From positions 3,334,001 to 3,398,000 of the forward strand of contig NZ_CP029552.1 of NCBI RefSeq assembly GCF_003173775.1: DNA of 64,000 nucleotides, given 5' to 3'. Positions 55,754-63,493 of this stretch are shown here, piece after piece. The stretch comes from Methylobacterium sp. 17Sr1-1. GTDB lineage: Bacteria > Pseudomonadota > Alphaproteobacteria > Rhizobiales > Beijerinckiaceae. Under the pieces are notes generated by a model that saw nothing but the letters and a program-made list of their open reading frames with translations, had not been told where the DNA came from and made no database searches. The stretch's first letter is position 1; the number at the start of each line of letters is the position of its first letter. The translations under genes and the position numbers were made by a program.

Positions 55754-56841
55754 GCCGCAAGTCGAACCTCGACGCGTTGTTCGGCGCCCGGCCGCAGCCG
55801 AAGCCGACACCCGCCCCCGAAGCCCCGCCGGCGCCGCAGGCCGAGGCGTTTGCAGCTGCAAACCCACCGCCGCCCGAGCCCGGGTTTGCAGCTGCAAACG
55901 CGGGTGCCCATGACCCTCATAGCGCGGAGCCCCGCGCCCCGGAGCGCAGCCGCAGCGGGCCGGTGCGGGCGATGAGCAGCACCCTGCGCGGGCTCGCCGC
56001 CCGCGCCGATGCCGCGGCGGAGATCGAGGCCGGTACCGTCGTCGTCGAGATCGAGCCGGAGCGGATCGACGATTCCTTCATCGCCGACCGGGTCGCCGAC
56101 GCCAACGATCCGGGCCTCGCGGCTCTCGTCGAGAGCATCCGCGAGAGCGGCCAGCAGGTACCGATCCTGGTCCGGCCGCATCCCGAGAACCCGGAGCGCT
56201 ACCAGGTCGCCTATGGCCGCCGCCGCATCCAGGCGGCACGGCGCCTCGCACGGCCGGTGCGCGCCGTGGTGCGTCCGCTCAGCGATGCCGAGCTTGTGGT
56301 GGCGCAGGGCAAGGAGAACCTGGAGCGGCAGGACCTGAGCTACATCGAGCGCGCCTTCTTCGCGCTCCGGCTCGAGGAGCACGGCTTCTCCCGCGCCACG
56401 ATCACCGCCGCGATGGGCGTCGGCAAGGGCGACCTCTCGACCTTGATCTCGGTGGCGCGTACGGTGCCGGCGGAGATCGTGCGGGCGATCGGCCCGGCAC
56501 CCGCCGCCGGGCGGCCGCGCTGGATGCTGCTCGCCGAGCGGATCAAGGCGGCCAAGCCCAGCCGGATCGACGGCCTCCTCGCCGAGCCCGGCTTCCGGGA
56601 AAAGCCGACCAACGAGCGCTTCGCCGCCGTGCTGAATGCGCTGGCGCCTCCCGCCGCGAAGCGCCCGGCGCCGCAGGTCTGGAGCGACGAGGCCGGCCGC
56701 GGCATCGCCCGGATCGAGCGCAGTCCCGATCGGGTCGCCCTGTCCTTCGACGAGGGCCTGGAGCCCGGCCTCGCCGATTACGTCCTCGACCGGCTGCCGG
56801 AGATCCTGACCGCCTACCGCGCCAGCCGCAAGCAGCCGTGA
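55750..56841 (+). CDS. parB: ParB/RepB-type centromere-binding protein
   Basis: 363 aa. The N-terminus is a Pro/Ala-rich linker; the CTP-binding ParB/Srx domain holds the GxRRxxA box (YGRRRIQAA, about residues 155-163), followed by the central HTH (LSYIERAFFALRLEEHGFSR, TITAAMGVGKGDLS) and a RepB-like C-terminal dimer domain. It loads on parS and slides as a clamp. The linker codons (residues about 33-38 and 45-50) contain two copies of a perfect 16-bp palindrome that force AAAN to occur twice, so the gene appears to carry its own parS. Coupled to parA by a 4-nt overlap. Confidence 0.92.
   Translation: MSRKSNLDALFGARPQPKPTPAPEAPPAPQAEAFAAANPPPPEPGFAAANAGAHDPHSAEPRAPERSRSGPVRAMSSTLRGLAARADAAAEIEAGTVVVEIEPERIDDSFIADRVADANDPGLAALVESIRESGQQVPILVRPHPENPERYQVAYGRRRIQAARRLARPVRAVVRPLSDAELVVAQGKENLERQDLSYIERAFFALRLEEHGFSRATITAAMGVGKGDLSTLISVARTVPAEIVRAIGPAPAAGRPRWMLLAERIKAAKPSRIDGLLAEPGFREKPTNERFAAVLNALAPPAAKRPAPQVWSDEAGRGIARIERSPDRVALSFDEGLEPGLADYVLDRLPEILTAYRASRKQP
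55848..55899. other. two parS-like palindromes inside parB
   Basis: GTTTGCAGCTGCAAAC, a perfect 16-bp palindrome, occurs at 55848-55863 and again at 55884-55899, 36 bp apart. It shares the GTT...AAC ends and central GC of the RepB site pattern GTTNNCNGCNNAAC, but is two bases longer. A half copy (CTGCAAAC) lies upstream of parA. Confidence 0.75.
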
Positions 56842-56914
56842 CGATCACCCCGGCCGGGAACCGAAGCACCCGGTCGGGCCTGTCTCGGGACAATCGTCCG
56901 TATCGAGGCCCGCC

Positions 56915-57118
56915 ATGCGCCACGCCCTTGTGATCCTCGCGCTGCTCGCCCCCGTCGCCGCGATCGCCCAGTCCGCACCCGACCCGGATCCCGCCGAGGG
57001 GCGCCGGACCTGCGAAGCCAAGGCCGACCGCAGCGGCATCACCGGCGACAATCGTGCGACGTATTTGCGCGAATGCGAGGCCGGCGAGCGTCTGAAACAG
57101 GGGACCGCGCCGCGCTGA
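56915..57118 (+). CDS. small secreted PsiF-like protein
   Basis: 67 aa. Signal peptide MRHALVILALLAPVAAIA with cleavage before QSAP, then a short mature part with two Cys (RRTCEAKADRSGITGDNRA, YLRECEAGERLKQ). The Cys spacing and wording resemble the PsiF repeat of phosphate-starvation-inducible proteins. A disulphide is probable. It follows parB by 73 bp but has its own promoter-like distance. Confidence 0.7.
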   Translation: MRHALVILALLAPVAAIAQSAPDPDPAEGRRTCEAKADRSGITGDNRATYLRECEAGERLKQGTAPR

Positions 57119-57177
57119 TCGGAACCGGTATGATCGGGCGCATCGATCGATCTGCAGACCGGCCGACCTCTCTCGAC

Positions 57178-57316
57178 GTCATCCCGGGGCTCACTGACGG
57201 CGAAAACCCGGGATCCATGACCGCTGGCGCTTGAGAAGAGGTCGGAAGGCGCTCCGCTTCATCCGGCAGTGTCAGCGGTTGTGGATCCCGGGGTTCCGCT
57301 GCGCGGCTCCGGGATG
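57178..57316. repeat. family B inverted-repeat intergenic element
   Basis: GTCATCCCGGGGC on the left pairs with GCTCCGGGATGAC on the right, and inner arms AACCCGGGATCCATGACCGC and GCGGTTGTGGATCCCGGGG also pair. It fills the 300-bp gap before the next small gene. Confidence 0.8.
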
Positions 57317-57422
57317 ACGATGGAGGATGAGATTTCTGCCGGCCACCGCGAACAAGCGCCGAGGCGAACGGCAACGGATCCGGCGCGTTGATGCCGCACA
57401 GGCACTCGCCGCGGAGCATCCG

Positions 57423-57647
57423 ATGACCGATTGGCGGCCCATCGATCGCGCGCCCCAGGACGGGCGCTGGATCATCGCCATCCACCGGGACGAGCCGGAC
57501 CGGCGCGCCGTGATCCGCTGGGATCCCGGGCGCCTCGGCGATGGCCGGCCCTGGCACGTCGCCACCACCGATTACGGCTACGCGCCGGACGCGTTCACCC
57601 ACTGGACGCCGTTCCCGGACCCGCCGGAAGCGGGGCAGGGGACATGA
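57423..57647 (+). CDS. small DUF551-like protein
   Basis: 74 aa starting MTDWRPIDRAPQDGRWIIAI. The motif WxPIxxAPxDGxxI is typical of short phage-derived and chromosomal proteins of the DUF551 kind. The rest is Asp/Arg/Trp-rich (DRRAVIRWDPGRL, THWTPFPDPPE). Function is unknown. Its stop overlaps the start of the following mgtC gene by 4 nt (ATGA), indicating coupled translation. An upstream in-frame ATG would add 32 residues without similarity. Confidence 0.65.
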   Translation: MTDWRPIDRAPQDGRWIIAIHRDEPDRRAVIRWDPGRLGDGRPWHVATTDYGYAPDAFTHWTPFPDPPEAGQGT

Positions 57648-58116
57648 CCGGTGCCATGCCGCCCGACGCGACCGCCGTCACCCTCGGGGAGATCGTCTCG
57701 CGCCCCGGCGCCGCCCTGTGCGGTTTGGTGCTCGGGTTCGAGCGGGAGTGGCGGGCAAAGGATGCGGGCCTGCGCACTCACGCCCTCGTCGCCTCGGATG
57801 CGGCCGTCATCACCACCTCGGCGCTCAGCCTCTACGCTGTGGTGCGGCGGGAGGGGGTGACGCCGATCCGCTGCGGGTGATCCAGGGCCTGGCGCAAGCC
57901 ATCGGCTCCATCGCGGCCGGGATGATCTTCGTCGCCCATCGCAGCCCGAAGAACCTGACCACGGCCGCGAGCGTCTGGTGCTCGGCCTTCGCCGGGATCG
58001 TCGCCGGGGCGGCACAATTCACGCTGCTCGCGGTCGCGACGGGGTTCGGCTTGACGATCCTGATCGTGTTGCGCCTGCTCGACCGCTTCGGCCTGCCGGG
58101 CCGCGAGGAGGGCTGA
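57644..58116 (+). pseudogene. mgtC: MgtC/SapB-family membrane protein with frameshift
   Basis: Two frames together make an MgtC-like protein. The first, from ATG 57644, reads GAALCGLVLGFEREWRAKDAGLRTHALVAS and ends at the TGA at 57878. The second, one base out of phase, continues with DADPLRVIQGLAQAIGSIAA, MIFVAHRSPKNLTTAASVWC and a hydrophobic end to 58116. The switch falls at the GGGGG run near 57853-57857: one added base would restore a single frame of about 157 residues. MgtC proteins have five membrane segments and help survival in low Mg2+. It is either a pseudogene or a sequencing or assembly error. Confidence 0.75.
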
Positions 58117-58170
58117 CCGGCGAGATGCCCCAAGGGTCTCGGCTTCAAGGGTCTCGTCCTTTAGGACGGA

Positions 58171-58294
58171 TTGTCCCGCCCGCGCCGGCATGGGACAAAA
58201 TACAAGCACCGCCGCGATGGCGTCGCGGCGGTGCTCGCCCTCGACGAGGGCCTTCCTCCCCAGACTTCGGGCCGCTCTCGAGGGCGGCCTTTTT
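58171..58294 (+). ncRNA. candidate structured small RNA with terminator
   Basis: Three hairpins in 125 nt: TTGTCCC/GGGACAA (58171-58177 with 58192-58198), GCACCGCCGCGA/TCGCGGCGGTGC (58206-58217 with 58223-58234, 12 bp), and the terminator stem below. Between the second hairpin and the terminator a pyrimidine-rich stretch CCTTCCTCCCC (58251-58261) is unpaired and complementary to ribosome-binding sites, as in several alphaproteobacterial trans-acting sRNAs. The promoter is not obvious. It could equally be a long 3' UTR of mgtC. Confidence 0.4.
58270..58294 (+). terminator. Rho-independent terminator
   Basis: GGCCGCTCTCGAGGGCGGCC followed by TTTTT. Stem of 8 bp with one G-U pair and a short loop. 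It ends the mgtC transcript or the small RNA candidate. Confidence 0.8.
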
Positions 58295-58489
58295 CGTGTC
58301 TGTGATCACAGTGGTATCCGGCGATCTGCGCCGGCACAAGCACAATTGTGCGTCATTCGCGGGCATCTGGCATTTTCATGCGCAGGCGGCGGGTGGCCCG
58401 GGGAGGGGAGGGCGGTCCGGTTTTGCTGGATGGAGCGCTGTTTTCTATTCTCCCCAGGGGCGCATTGTTCTGGTCGATGCAAGACGCGG

Positions 58490-58715
58490 CGCGTTCCCCT
58501 CTCCCGTTTGGGAGAGGGGTCAGGGGTGAGGGTGGCTCGGCCTCAGGATGAACCGCCGAGCGTCGAGCCGCGCGGCTCGATGGTTCAGAATCATTGCGGG
58601 ACCCGAGCCATCCTCGCGCGATCTTCGATCGCCCCTACCCCCTCCCACACCTTGGTGCGAGACCGGGCAAGGATCTCTGGCAAGCCCGGCATCGCCTGGA
58701 GAGGGGATCCCGCGC
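58490..58715. repeat. family A inverted-repeat intergenic element, enlarged
   Basis: Left end GTTCCCCTCTCCCGTTTGGG and right end TGGAGAGGGGATCCCGCGC match the other family A copies, but the right arm is interrupted by about 60 bp around CACACCTTGGTGCGAGACCG. Nothing else is seen in the gap between the terminator and the oxidoreductase gene. Confidence 0.75.
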
Positions 58716-58825
58716 TTCAATTCATCCCGGCTTCTTTCCCCGACGTGTGGTTGGTTTCGGGACGAGGAGCGCACCCCCGAACATCGTGAGATCGGACGAC
58801 GGGGCAGGGCAGGGGACCCGCACCC

Positions 58826-61159
58826 TCAGATCGGATGCGCCCCGTGCCCCGTCGGCTCGCGCCGGTCCGTCTTCGGGCCGCCGGCCTCGGGCCGGATCCG
58901 CACCGGCACCGACTTCGCCGCCGGCGTCCCCGACTGGATGTCGTGGTGCGACAGCGCCATCAGGGGGTTCATCTCGGGGTAGTAGGCGCCCAGGCAGCCG
59001 TCCGGCAGCGAGAACGGCGTCACCGTGAGGCCCGTTACCTCGCGGGTGATCCCGTCGCCGGCGTCGCTGACCAGCGAGACGACCTGGCCGTCGCGGAGGC
59101 CCGCCCGGCGGATCTCCTCGGGGTTCATCAGCAGCACGTCGCGGGTTCCCTCGATCCCGCGCAGGCGGTCGCTGTAGCCGTAGATCGTGGTGTTGAACTG
59201 GTCGTTCGACCGCATGGTGATCAGCCGGTAGCGGCCGGGCGCGTCGTCGAAGCCCGTCGCCGACATCACCTCGGGTGCGGTGAACTCCGCCTTGCCGCTC
59301 TCGGTCTTCCAGATCCGCTCGCGCGCCGAGTTGCCGCGGTAGAAGCCGCCGGGGATCCAGAGCCGGTCGTTGAAGTCGTGGAACTCCTCCCGGTAGGTCT
59401 TGGCGATCTCGTCGCGGATCAGGCCGTAATCGCCGACCCAGGCGTCCCAGGTCACCTTCGGGTTCGGCGCAAGCGTCGCCTTGGCGAGCCCGGCCACGAT
59501 CGCGACTTCGGACTTCAGGAAGTCGCTCGCCGGGGTGCGGCGGCCTTGCGAGCCGTAGATGCAGCTGAACGTGTCCTCGATGCTCACCGCCTGCGGACCG
59601 CTCGCCTGCCGGTCCTCCTCGGTGCGGCCGAGGCAGGGCAGGAGGTAGGCGATCTCGCCGTTGACGAGGTGCGAGCGGTTGAGCTTGGTCGCGACCTGCA
59701 CGGTGAGGCGCATGCCGGTCCAGGCCTTCTCCATCCGGTCCTGGTCCGGGATCGCCCGCACGAAGTTGCCGCCGAGGCCGATGAAGCTCTTGATCTCGCC
59801 CGAGAGGATGCCCTCGCAGGCCTCGACCGTGTTGACGCCCTTCTCCCGCGGCGGCTCGAAGCCGAACTGCGCACTGAGCCGGTCGAGGGGCACCAGCTCC
59901 GGCTTCTCCGAGATGCCGACGGTGCGCTGGCCCTGCACGTTGGAATGGCCGCGCACCGGCGACACCCCGGTGCCCTCGCGCCCGATATTGCCCCTGAGCA
60001 GCAGGAGGTTGACCACCATCGCGACGTTCTCGAAGCCGTGCACGTGCTGCGTCAGGCCCATGCCGTAGAACGCGCAGACCCGCTCGGCCTCGACGTAGAC
60101 CTGTCCCGCCGCCTCGATGTCGGCGCGGCTGATCCCGGATTCGCGCTCGATCTCCTCCCACGGGGTCGCCCGGACCTTCGCCTCGAACGCGTCGAGCCCG
60201 GTCGTGTGCTGGGCGATGAAGTCGACGTCGAGGACGCGGGTGCCCTTCGCCTTGGCGGCGTCGTCGGCGGCAAAGACGTGCTTGCACAGGCCGAGCATCA
60301 CCGCGATGTCGCCGCCGGGCCGGACCTGATGGTACTGCGCGCTGATCGGCGTCGCCTTGCCGGTCAGCATCTCGACCGGGCTCTGCGGGTTGGTGAAGCT
60401 CTCCAGTCCCCGCTCGCGCACGGGATTGAAGGTGATGATCTTGACGCCGCGCTTCGCGGCCTCCTGCAGCGGGTGCAGGAAGCGCGGCGAGTTGGTGCCG
60501 GTGTTCTGGCCGAAGAAGAACATCGCGTCGCATTTCGACAGATCGTCGAACACGACCGTTCCGACGCTGGCGCCGATCACCTTCTTCAGCGCCACCGAGG
60601 TCGTCTCGTGGCACATGTTGGAGGAATCGGGCAGGTTATTGTTGCCGTAGAGCCGGGCGAACAGGGCGTAGAGATACGAGGTCTCGAGGCTGGCACGGCC
60701 CGACGAGTAGAACACCACCGATTTCGGGTCGAGACGGCGGAGTTCCGCGCCGATCTCGCGGAACGCCTCGTCCCAGCCGCACGCGACGTAGCGGTCGCTG
60801 GCGCGGTCGTAGCGCATCGGGTGGGTCAGCCGGCCCGTCTGCTCCAGCGCGTAGTCGCTCCAGCCGCGCAGCTCGGCCAGGGTGTGCTTGGCGAAGAAGT
60901 CCGGGGTACAGCGCCGCGTGGTCAGCTCCCACAGGGTCGCCTTGGCGCCGTTCTCGCAGAACTCGAAGGGGTGGTAGTTCGCCGGCTTCGCCCAGGAGCA
61001 GGAGACGCACATGAAGCCTTTCGGCTTGTTCTGGCGAAACAGGGTCTCGGTGGCGAGCGGCGTCGCCCATTCCTTGCCGAACACCTCGGCGATGCCGCGG
61101 ACCGAGCCCCAGCCGCCGGCCGGGCTGTCGTAATGGACCGTGTTCTCCTCGACCGACAT
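58826..61159 (-). CDS. FdhF/YdeP-family molybdopterin oxidoreductase (FDH4A-like)
   Basis: 777 aa DMSO-reductase-superfamily enzyme. The N-terminus has only a CxxC pair (Cys51, Cys54 in FMCVSCSWAKP), as in YdeP-like proteins. The molybdenum region is around NNNLPDSSNMCHETTSVALK, and GQNTGTNSPRFLHPL, GMGLTQHVHGFENV and LRGNIGREGTGVSPVRGHSN bind the pterin cofactor. The C-terminal MopB domain is complete. The closest named relative I know is FDH4A of Methylorubrum extorquens, a formate dehydrogenase important in methanol growth. The small fdh4B partner is not recognised here. No signal peptide. GGGGAGAG precedes ATG 61159. Confidence 0.88.
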   Translation of the reverse strand: MSVEENTVHYDSPAGGWGSVRGIAEVFGKEWATPLATETLFRQNKPKGFMCVSCSWAKPANYHPFEFCENGAKATLWELTTRRCTPDFFAKHTLAELRGWSDYALEQTGRLTHPMRYDRASDRYVACGWDEAFREIGAELRRLDPKSVVFYSSGRASLETSYLYALFARLYGNNNLPDSSNMCHETTSVALKKVIGASVGTVVFDDLSKCDAMFFFGQNTGTNSPRFLHPLQEAAKRGVKIITFNPVRERGLESFTNPQSPVEMLTGKATPISAQYHQVRPGGDIAVMLGLCKHVFAADDAAKAKGTRVLDVDFIAQHTTGLDAFEAKVRATPWEEIERESGISRADIEAAGQVYVEAERVCAFYGMGLTQHVHGFENVAMVVNLLLLRGNIGREGTGVSPVRGHSNVQGQRTVGISEKPELVPLDRLSAQFGFEPPREKGVNTVEACEGILSGEIKSFIGLGGNFVRAIPDQDRMEKAWTGMRLTVQVATKLNRSHLVNGEIAYLLPCLGRTEEDRQASGPQAVSIEDTFSCIYGSQGRRTPASDFLKSEVAIVAGLAKATLAPNPKVTWDAWVGDYGLIRDEIAKTYREEFHDFNDRLWIPGGFYRGNSARERIWKTESGKAEFTAPEVMSATGFDDAPGRYRLITMRSNDQFNTTIYGYSDRLRGIEGTRDVLLMNPEEIRRAGLRDGQVVSLVSDAGDGITREVTGLTVTPFSLPDGCLGAYYPEMNPLMALSHHDIQSGTPAAKSVPVRIRPEAGGPKTDRREPTGHGAHPI

Positions 61160-61241
61160 GCCGGCTCTCCCCTGCGGCAGGCGTGGCGCCGCCGTGGAGA
61201 GGGAACCCGCAGGGAGTAGGGAAAGTTCGCGAGGAGCGGTC

Positions 61242-61703
61242 TCAGCCGCCCTGGGCGTTGCGCCGCAGCCGCACCAGGGCGCGGTCGAGGGCGCCGAGGA
61301 AGGCGGAGCGGTCCTTGGCCGAGAACGGCTTCGGGCCACCGGTCACGGCGCCGGCTTCGCGCAGGGACTGCATCAGGTCGCGGGTGGCGAGCGCCATGCC
61401 GACGGAGGAATCGGTGAAGGCCTTGCCGGTGGGGGCGAGCACGCTGGCGCCCGCCTTCACGCAGCGGCTCGCCAGGGGCACGTCGGCGGTGACGACCACC
61501 GCCTGCGGCCCGGCCCGCTCGGCGATCCAGTCGTCGGCGGCGTCGAACTTGTCGGAGACGATGACTCGCTCGATCCACGGCTCGCGGGGGATCGTGATGA
61601 AGCTGTTCGACACCACCACGACGTGCGCGCCGTGCCGCCCGGCGACGCGGTAGACCTCGTCCTTCACCGGGCAGGCATCGGCGTCGACGTAGACCGTGAT
61701 CAT
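61242..61703 (-). CDS. YaiI/YqxD-family protein (UPF0178)
   Basis: 153 aa. Begins [20 protein letters not shown], with the Asp residues of a PIN-like/NYN nuclease-type fold, and continues [20 protein letters not shown] and [19 protein letters not shown], the family's signature. Function is unproven; RNA-processing nuclease activity is suspected from the fold. It starts 4 nt after the stop of the 63-aa gene upstream, so the two form an operon. Confidence 0.92.
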   Translation of the reverse strand: MITVYVDADACPVKDEVYRVAGRHGAHVVVVSNSFITIPREPWIERVIVSDKFDAADDWIAERAGPQAVVVTADVPLASRCVKAGASVLAPTGKAFTDSSVGMALATRDLMQSLREAGAVTGGPKPFSAKDRSAFLGALDRALVRLRRNAQGG

Positions 61704-61707
61704 CGGG

Positions 61708-61899
61708 TCAGGTGCCGGGATTAAGGAAGAGGCTGTCGAATTCCGGCGGCGCGTAGTCCCGGCCGGTGATGTCGGTGATGACGACGTGGTCGTGGCCCTC
61801 GGCCTCGAGCTCCTGCGCCTTCTCCAGGGCATCCTCCGGCGAGGTGCGCTGGTGCGAGAGCGGGCCGGTGGCGGTGTGGGCGGTCACGACGAGGTGCAT
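61708..61899 (-). CDS. small hypothetical protein coupled to the yaiI-like gene
   Basis: 63 aa, [20 protein letters not shown] then [20 protein letters not shown] and [19 protein letters not shown]. It is a compact alpha/beta protein resembling small Rhizobiales proteins without assigned function. AAGGA lies 5 nt before ATG 61899; a second in-frame ATG two codons earlier is less well placed. It ends 4 nt before the yaiI-like start. Confidence 0.68.
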   Translation of the reverse strand: MHLVVTAHTATGPLSHQRTSPEDALEKAQELEAEGHDHVVITDITGRDYAPPEFDSLFLNPGT

Positions 61900-62104
61900 T
61901 GTCATCCTTGTGCAGGTGGGTTCGGCGCTTATCGCACGCTTTTGCGCGACGCGGCGAGCACCCGGGCAGGGGAGGGCGGCTTTCCTCTGCTGGAAGGGGG
62001 CTCGCGCCGAACAGCCGCTCTCGCCGCCCCGGCGAGCAGCCGGTGCGGCTCGGCCAGGGTCGCGGATGAGGGTTAACGGTGTGTTGATGAGGCGCGCCGC
62101 CTGA

Positions 62105-62288
62105 TCCCTCCCCCCTCTGCGGGGGAGGGTGGCCCCCGGAGGGGCCGGGAGAGGGGCAGCGCGACCCTGATCCAGGGTTCGCCCTGCATCGAGGTCGCGA
62201 CCTCTTGAGAAGCGGCGTCCCTTCTTCCGGCCTGCGCACGAGTGCTTCGCACTCGCAGCAGGCCACCCTCCCCCGCAGAGGGGGAGGA
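62105..62288. repeat. family C inverted-repeat intergenic element
   Basis: CCCTCTGCGGGGGAGGGTGG-CC on the left is complementary to GGCCACCCTCCCCCGCAGAG-GG on the right, about 27 bp with one length difference. The 130-bp interior has its own small hairpins (CCTGATCCAGG, GAGGTCGCGACCTC). It resembles family A in composition but not in sequence. Confidence 0.8.
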
Positions 62289-62323
62289 TTCTCCCGCGCC
62301 GCACCGCCATTCGCCCGGACCAC

Positions 62324-63493
62324 CTACGCCGCCGTGGCGGCCACCACCTGCCCACTGCCTGCGAGCGCCGCCTCGTAGACCTCCACGTAGCGCGCCGCGA
62401 CGCTCGACCAGCGGTAATCCGACAGGTCCTCCGCGCCGCGCAGGATCGCGCCGCGCTCCAGCCGGTCGTAGGCGCCGCGGATCGCCGCGGCGGCGGCCGC
62501 GGCATCGGCGAAATCCGTGAGCGTGATCGACGGGTGGCGCTGTTTCAGCCAGGCGAAGGCGTCGTTGGGATGGGCCACCGGGACGAGGCCGGCGCTCAGG
62601 GCCTCGATCAGCGCGATCCCGAATCCCTCGTATTGCGAGGCCGAGACGAACAGGCTCGACTGCCCGATCAGCTCGCGGACCGCAGGGGCGTCGAGGCCGG
62701 TATGCAGGCTCACCGAACCGGTGAGCCCCAGGCGGTCGGCCTCGGCGGTGAGGGCCTCCGCGGTGACGTCGGAGGGCACGCCGACGATCCGCAGGCGCCA
62801 GCCGGCCCCGTCGGCGTTCAGCGCCTGCATGGTCGCGAGCAGCCGGTCGAGGCGCTTGTTGTAGGCGAAGCGCCCGATCGTCAGCAGCGCGCGGCGGGGC
62901 TCGGGAGCGGCGGCGCCGGCGAATTTCTCCAGGTCGACGCCGTTCTGGATCACCGGCACGCCGCCGTGCGTGATGCCCTGGAACAGCCGGGCGTCGCTGT
63001 CGCTGCACGCCACGATCGCCTCGTAGCCGCGCACGCTCATCCGGGTCGGGCCGTCGAACCACAGCTTCTTCAGCCGCGAATGCGCGCTGGTGTGGAAGAA
63101 GCCGCCATGGGTCGTCGCCACCATCGGGCGGCGGTGCAGGGGCTTCGCGAGCGCGAAGGCGTCGAAGAAGAAATCGACGGCGTGGACGTGGACGAGGTCG
63201 GCGTCGCCGAGGTGCCGGAAGACCGAGGGCGCGACAGGGTAGCGGTGCGAGCCGAAGAACGGGATCCGCTCGATGTCGATCCCCTCCAGCCGCTCCCGCG
63301 CCGGCAGCCGCGCCTCGGGCGCCGAGAACAGCCGGTCGAGGGTCAGGACCCGAACGCGGTGGCCGAGGCGGGCCTGCTCGCGGGCGAGGTTGGCGACGAA
63401 ATCCTCGAGCCCGCCGCGGTTGGGCAGGAACTGGCGGACTACGTGCAGGATCGAGAGGGAGGATCGCGTCGGGGTGCTCACGATGTCGCTCAC
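62324..63493 (-). CDS. family 4 glycosyltransferase
   Basis: 389 aa GT-B fold. The N-terminal acceptor domain (LHVVRQFLPNRGGLEDFVAN, with the GG loop) and C-terminal nucleotide-sugar domain (IGRFAYNKRLDRLL, then SASQYEGFGIALIEALSAG, the EGFGxxxxE motif) are clear. It probably adds a hexose to a polysaccharide or glycolipid at the inner membrane face. The start is GTG 63493, overlapping the stop of the upstream gene (GTGA). Partners likely continue beyond the right edge. Confidence 0.9.
   Translation of the reverse strand: MSDIVSTPTRSSLSILHVVRQFLPNRGGLEDFVANLAREQARLGHRVRVLTLDRLFSAPEARLPARERLEGIDIERIPFFGSHRYPVAPSVFRHLGDADLVHVHAVDFFFDAFALAKPLHRRPMVATTHGGFFHTSAHSRLKKLWFDGPTRMSVRGYEAIVACSDSDARLFQGITHGGVPVIQNGVDLEKFAGAAAPEPRRALLTIGRFAYNKRLDRLLATMQALNADGAGWRLRIVGVPSDVTAEALTAEADRLGLTGSVSLHTGLDAPAVRELIGQSSLFVSASQYEGFGIALIEALSAGLVPVAHPNDAFAWLKQRHPSITLTDFADAAAAAAAIRGAYDRLERGAILRGAEDLSDYRWSSVAARYVEVYEAALAGSGQVVAATAA

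Noticed and set aside
58190..58789. 199-codon plus-strand frame over the terminator and family A repeat
   Set aside because: It reads through a terminator hairpin and a dispersed repeat; not a plausible protein.
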